Part shown: piece by piece, positions 60,430 to 64,000 of the stretch
Layout of the letters: every line of letters begins with the position of its first letter
How positions within the stretch are numbered: the stretch's first letter is position 1
Assembly: GCA_023424015.1 (NCBI GenBank)
Contig: JAFAEM010000022.1
Coordinates: 62,001 to 126,000, forward strand
Reading direction: 5' to 3'
DNA: 64,000 nt
From: Bacteroidota bacterium
Lineage (GTDB): Bacteria; Bacteroidota; Bacteroidia; Chitinophagales; Chitinophagaceae
The notes under the pieces: model-generated
What the model was told of the DNA's origin: nothing
The model's database searches: none
Seen by the model: the letters and a program-made list of their open reading frames with translations, nothing else
Translations under genes and position numbers: made by a program

Positions 60430-61710
60430 CTAACTCTTACGGAATGCCCATTTAAACATTTCCTTCCAGGTGGGTTTTTTCCCGTACATGAGTATACCTG
60501 TACGATAGATCTTTCCACTCAGCCATACGGCGAAGAGGAAACCCGCGATGAGTAAGACCATGGAAAGTCCGAGTTGCCAGTAAGGGACGGTACCCGGTAC
60601 CCCAAACGGTATGCGGGCCATCATTATAATGGGTGAACTGAAGGGAATGATGCTGCCCCAGACGGCAACGGGGCCGGTAGGATCGCTCATAGCCACAGAC
60701 ATCATAGCGATGGAAAAAATGACCAGTAATGTAACAGGGAAACTGAGTGACTGTGCTTCCCGCATGTCTTCATTAACGGCGCTGCCGATAGCGGCATAAA
60801 GAGATGAGTAAAAGAAGAACCCGCCCATAAAGTAAAACACGAACCCGAATAAAATCATCGGGATGTTGATACTGCCGAAAGCGCTTTGAATCCCTTCCAT
60901 GACTCCGCCCATGGCTGCAATATTATTTCCAGATGCTTTTGTTGCATTATAGATAATAAAGATGAAAGCGATCCAGAGAAAGAACTGCGTTAAGGCTACC
61001 AGGCCGATCCCGATAATCTTGCCGAGCATCAGCTGGAATGGTTTGACCGAACTAACGATCACTTCCGCGATCCGGTTGGTCTTTTCCTCCATCACGCCCA
61101 TCATAACCTGCGACCCGTAAATAAGCAGGATAAAATAAATCAGTAAACCCGCTACATATCCAATAGTGCTGGCAACCTTTGAATTGGCTGATTCGTCGTG
61201 CACATTGACCGCCCTGATACTTACCACACTGTTCTTGATGATATTCTTTTTGTCCTCATCAATGCCCAGGCGTTCGTTTTTGAGTTCGTTCCAAATATTA
61301 TTGAGCTTTTGTTCCACACGTCCCGAAGCATCAGCACCCATGGTGCGGCTGGTATACATGTTAAGTCCCCTAAGGCCCGACTGCCAGTCGTCCTGGCGGG
61401 GTATAACAATATAGCCGTCGTAGCCCATATCCGAAAAGCTCTTTTTCAGGCTGTCAGCTTCAATATTCAAAAGGCTTAACAGAGAAGAACTGTCCTTTTG
61501 GTTCTCCCGTTCAATCTTGCCACGGTCGAAATAGCCAGATGAATCAATTACTGCCACATCCAGTTTTGGCCTCGACTTGGCGCCCATGTAGGTCATTCCA
61601 AAAATCAAACCCAGGTACAACACAGGGAAAAGAATGGTACTGATAATGAAAGTTTTCTTTCTTACCCTGGTGAGGTATTCACGTTTTATAATAAGTAATG
61701 TTTTGTTCAT
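60430..61710 (-). CDS. ABC transporter permease (NatB/ABC-2 type)
   Basis: This membrane subunit of an ABC exporter has 426 residues. The first helix follows KREYLTRVRKKTFIISTI, a NatB-type start. A large extracytoplasmic domain (about residues 45-175) precedes about five more helices (VGYVAGLLIYFILLIYGSQV, GKIIGIGLVALTQFFLWIA, PMILFGFVFYFMGGFFFYS, IAMMSVAMSDPTGP). VMMGVMEEKTNRIAEVIVSS is the conserved cytoplasmic coupling loop of this family. It lies 68 bases after the ATPase gene, with which it forms one unit. Sodium or drug efflux is known for NatAB; the substrate here is unknown. Confidence 0.9.
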   Translation of the reverse strand: MNKTLLIIKREYLTRVRKKTFIISTILFPVLYLGLIFGMTYMGAKSRPKLDVAVIDSSGYFDRGKIERENQKDSSSLLSLLNIEADSLKKSFSDMGYDGYIVIPRQDDWQSGLRGLNMYTSRTMGADASGRVEQKLNNIWNELKNERLGIDEDKKNIIKNSVVSIRAVNVHDESANSKVASTIGYVAGLLIYFILLIYGSQVMMGVMEEKTNRIAEVIVSSVKPFQLMLGKIIGIGLVALTQFFLWIAFIFIIYNATKASGNNIAAMGGVMEGIQSAFGSINIPMILFGFVFYFMGGFFFYSSLYAAIGSAVNEDMREAQSLSFPVTLLVIFSIAMMSVAMSDPTGPVAVWGSIIPFSSPIIMMARIPFGVPGTVPYWQLGLSMVLLIAGFLFAVWLSGKIYRTGILMYGKKPTWKEMFKWAFRKS

Positions 61711-61778
61711 GGCGTGTAGTTATGATTGTTACCGGATACTATGCCTGATACCGGATGAAATTTCAAAATTGCTGTTCA

Positions 61779-62717
61779 TTACACTTTAACTTCCTGAAAC
61801 TGCCTTGCAGCGGGTGTATCTTCCACCAGGCGGATAAATATATCATTGAGCGAGGGAAGGATCTCATTGAATGATTCGATACCCAGGCCTTTATTAATAA
61901 AATACTGCAACACATCATTATTGGTATAGCCCGGGTCGAGTTTAATGATCACTTCCTGGTCTCCTTTCTGCTTTACTTCAAACAGGTGAATTGCCAAATG
62001 CTCGGCCATGATCCGGTCTGAAAAACCCACCCTGAAAAGGTTTTCCTTAAAATCGTGTTTAACATTTTTCACGGTGCCATCCAGGATCTTTTTGCCTTTA
62101 TTGACCAATACTATATGATCGCAGATCTCCTCCACCTGCTCCATCCGGTGCGTACTGAAGATGATCGTGGAGCCATTGCGGGCCAGGTTATAGATCTCGT
62201 CTTTGATGAGGTTGGCATTTACGGGGTCGAGCCCGCTGAAAGGCTCATCCAGTATGACCAATTTGGGTTCGTGCAGCACCGTAGTTACAAATTGCAATTT
62301 CTGGCTCATGCCTTTTGAAAGGTCTTCCACCTTTTTATTCCACCACGATTCCATATCCAGCCGGTCAAACCAGGCTTTGATCTTTTGGGTAGCCTCGTAT
62401 TTGTTCAGGCCTTTCAGCTGTGCCAGGTAAAGCGCCTGTTCCCCGATCTTCATTTTTTTGTAAAGGCCTCGTTCTTCCGGCATATAGCCGATCTGTCCGA
62501 TATCGTTGACGGGGTCGAATTTTTTGCCATTGAAAATGATCTCACCCTGGTCAGGGTAGAAAATACCAGTGATCATACGGATGAGCGTTGTTTTGCCCGC
62601 ACCGTTTGGACCAAGCAAACCGAAGATCTGGCCCTGTTCGATAGTCAGGCTGATATCATCGACGGCTTTTTGGGTAGCAAAATACTTTCTCAGGTTTTTT
62701 AGTTCCAGTATGGGCAT
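61779..62717 (-). CDS. ABC transporter ATP-binding protein (NatA-like)
   Basis: This ATPase subunit has 312 residues: Walker A GPNGAGKTTLIRMITG near residue 37, a Q-loop in GYMPEERGLYKKMKI, ABC signature LSKGMSQKLQF near 135, Walker B LVILDEPFSGLDPVN, and the H-loop His in STHRMEQVEEICD. The C-terminal ~90 residues (after LVNKGKKILDGTV) are a DUF4162-like domain common in NatA. It is followed by its permease gene. On the minus strand TATTTTTG (62744-62737) lies 19 bases before the ATG and may be the promoter -7 box; no good TTG precedes it. Confidence 0.93.
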   Translation of the reverse strand: MPILELKNLRKYFATQKAVDDISLTIEQGQIFGLLGPNGAGKTTLIRMITGIFYPDQGEIIFNGKKFDPVNDIGQIGYMPEERGLYKKMKIGEQALYLAQLKGLNKYEATQKIKAWFDRLDMESWWNKKVEDLSKGMSQKLQFVTTVLHEPKLVILDEPFSGLDPVNANLIKDEIYNLARNGSTIIFSTHRMEQVEEICDHIVLVNKGKKILDGTVKNVKHDFKENLFRVGFSDRIMAEHLAIHLFEVKQKGDQEVIIKLDPGYTNNDVLQYFINKGLGIESFNEILPSLNDIFIRLVEDTPAARQFQEVKV

Positions 62718-62805
62718 AGCTTTTCAGATTGTATCGCAAAAATAGCCGTTAACTCATATAAGCCATAATTTTTCACTAAATGGTATTATAATGATAACTC
62801 GCTGA

Positions 62806-64000
62806 TTATGCCTGCAAAACAGTTGTAATCCTGCTGGCGATACTTTCACCATCCATTGCAGCGCTAACAATACCACCTGCATAACCGGCTCCTTCCGCGC
62901 AGGGGTATAAGTTTCTTAGCTGGGGATGCTGCAGTGTTTCTTTATCTCGTGGTATCCTAACTGGTGACGAAGTCCTCGATTCCGTCGCCACCAGTACGGC
63001 TTCGTTTGTAAAATATCCGCGGATCTTTTTGCCAAACTCTTTAAAGGCCAATTGCAGGCTATTATGTATAATGGGTGGCAAAACTTCGTCAAGGGCACTG
63101 GAGTGCAACCCGGGTAAATAGGAACATTTAGGCAGACTGCCCGATACTTTTTTTTCGGTAAAATCCACCAGGCGTTGTGCGGGCGCGACAAATTTGCCGC
63201 CTCCCGCATTGAAGGCCTTTCGTTCTACGTATTGCTGAAAATACATCATGCCCAAAGCCGAATCCAGGACCGACACCGGCTGTTGACAGGTTTGTTCGAA
63301 ATCATTCTGCTTTTTGAGTTGTTTTAGATCATCGGCTTCAACGGTTACCACGATACCACTATTGGCAAAAGGATTATTACGACGCGAGGGACTCCAGCCG
63401 TTTACCACCAGTTCGCCTGGCGAAGTAGCAGCAGGGGCAATGATACCTCCCGGGCACATACAAAATGAAAAGACGCCCTTGGGGCCCACCTGTTGCACGA
63501 GGCTATACGATGCCGGCGGAAGAAAAGGATCTCTTATAGCACTGTGGTATTGAGACCTGTCGACCAGGGTCTGGGGATGTTCAGCCCTTACGCCCAGGGC
63601 AAAAGGCTTGGGCTCGATCAATAAGCGGCGGTTATGGAGCAATTCAAATATATCCCGGGCTGAATGACCTGTTGCCAACACCAGTGCATCTGCGTCAATG
63701 GTGGCGCCATTTGCCGTGCGCACCCCTGTTACCTTTTCATTTTTAATTACCAGGTCGACCAACTTTGTTTCAAATAACAACTCACCACCACATTCCAGGA
63801 TCTTTTCGCGCATGGCAGTGATGATATGCGGGAGTTTATTGGTGCCGATATGCGGGTGTGCCTCATACAGGATTTTCTCGTCTGCGCCAAAGTGTACAAA
63901 AAGGTTGAGTATCCTGTTCACATCACCACGCTTTGAGCTGCGGGTATAGAGTTTGCCATCGCTATAGGTGCCGGCACCGCCTTCACCAAAACAATAGTTG
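62806..64000 (-). CDS. FAD-dependent dehydrogenase (COG2509-type), N-terminal part outside the window
   Basis: The frame stays open to the right edge (codons from 63999 downward). In the visible 397 residues the FAD-binding block CFGEGGAGTYSDGKLYTR lies at the edge, followed by LVLATGHSARDIFELL, GVRAEHPQTLVDRSQY, FCMCPGGIIAPAATSPGELV and the C-terminal ATESRTSSPVRIPRDKETLQ with GLYPCAEGAGYAGGI-like end (YPCAEGAGYAGGIVSAAMDG). This is the pattern of the conserved FAD-dependent dehydrogenase family COG2509, about 520 residues long. The missing part holds the first Rossmann motif. The role is unknown in the family. The GTG at 63921 is an internal valine codon, not a start. Confidence 0.9.
   Translation of the reverse strand, partial: NYCFGEGGAGTYSDGKLYTRSSKRGDVNRILNLFVHFGADEKILYEAHPHIGTNKLPHIITAMREKILECGGELLFETKLVDLVIKNEKVTGVRTANGATIDADALVLATGHSARDIFELLHNRRLLIEPKPFALGVRAEHPQTLVDRSQYHSAIRDPFLPPASYSLVQQVGPKGVFSFCMCPGGIIAPAATSPGELVVNGWSPSRRNNPFANSGIVVTVEADDLKQLKKQNDFEQTCQQPVSVLDSALGMMYFQQYVERKAFNAGGGKFVAPAQRLVDFTEKKVSGSLPKCSYLPGLHSSALDEVLPPIIHNSLQLAFKEFGKKIRGYFTNEAVLVATESRTSSPVRIPRDKETLQHPQLRNLYPCAEGAGYAGGIVSAAMDGESIASRITTVLQA

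Noticed and set aside
1..64000. tRNA, rRNA or known riboswitch in the window
   Set aside because: No cloverleaf with a T-loop GTTCGAATC-type motif, no rRNA-like block and no familiar riboswitch core was seen in intergenic regions; a covariance-model scan would be needed to be certain.

Overview
The window is a chromosomal segment of a member of the Bacteroidota, most likely Chitinophagaceae or a close relative. Supporting signs are type IX secretion (T9SS) C-terminal sorting domains, the Bacteroidota families DUF4293 and DUF6427-like, promoters of the TTG / TAnnTTTG type, almost no Shine-Dalgarno sequences, and a long-tailed FtsZ. It is mostly ordinary core genome without a prophage, integron, CRISPR array or rRNA operon. 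I found no tRNA gene. Both ends cut a gene: murC on the left and a COG2509-type FAD-dependent dehydrogenase on the right. Layout: 1-5.2 kb is the end of the division and cell-wall cluster (murC, ftsQ, ftsA, ftsZ, terminator). 5.2-12.4 kb holds a PLP decarboxylase, a GH43 glycosidase, a TIGR01777 epimerase-like protein, a two-gene M16 peptidase pair and a metzincin-like protease. 12.4-13.5 kb is a REP-associated transposase (RAYT) with a palindromic repeat array. 13.5-22.2 kb holds a FadN-like beta-oxidation enzyme, a giant AsmA-like protein, a YbjN-like protein, a secreted intradiol dioxygenase and a small barrel protein. 22.3-33.7 kb holds metG, an S66 peptidase / amidase / S66 peptidase operon, two membrane-anchored alpha/beta hydrolases, a Dabb protein, a lipoprotein and kup. 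33.9-43.9 kb holds an unknown secreted protein, a DUF6427-like membrane protein, purQ, a DsbD pair, an ECF sigma factor and uvrA. 43.9-52.4 kb is a tandem family of three large T9SS cargo proteins. 52.4-64 kb holds DUF4293, two NTF2-fold proteins next to an AraC regulator, glyA, a sugar nucleotidyltransferase, a nitronate monooxygenase-like enzyme, a small secreted protein, a repeat-helix protein, a NatAB-like ABC exporter and the partial dehydrogenase. The most interesting parts are as follows. (1) The three T9SS cargo genes share a near-identical C-terminal module and divergent N-terminal passengers. Each has its own promoter with the same 20-nt spacer, a ~200-nt leader with a shared motif, and a shared 3' UTR motif. 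(2) A RAYT gene lies beside its likely REP elements, with 11-bp inverted repeats around the gene. (3) A dispersed GTCGGGAGTC repeat touches the stop codons of three unrelated genes in the same orientation relative to transcription. (4) In the DsbD system the N-terminal domain of the membrane protein has lost its cysteine pair, while a separate upstream gene encodes that domain with the pair intact. (5) A membrane-anchored helical protein is built from exact 16-residue repeats and lies behind an operator-like array. No complete new defence or biosynthetic system was recognised. All assignments are from reading the sequence; no database search was run.
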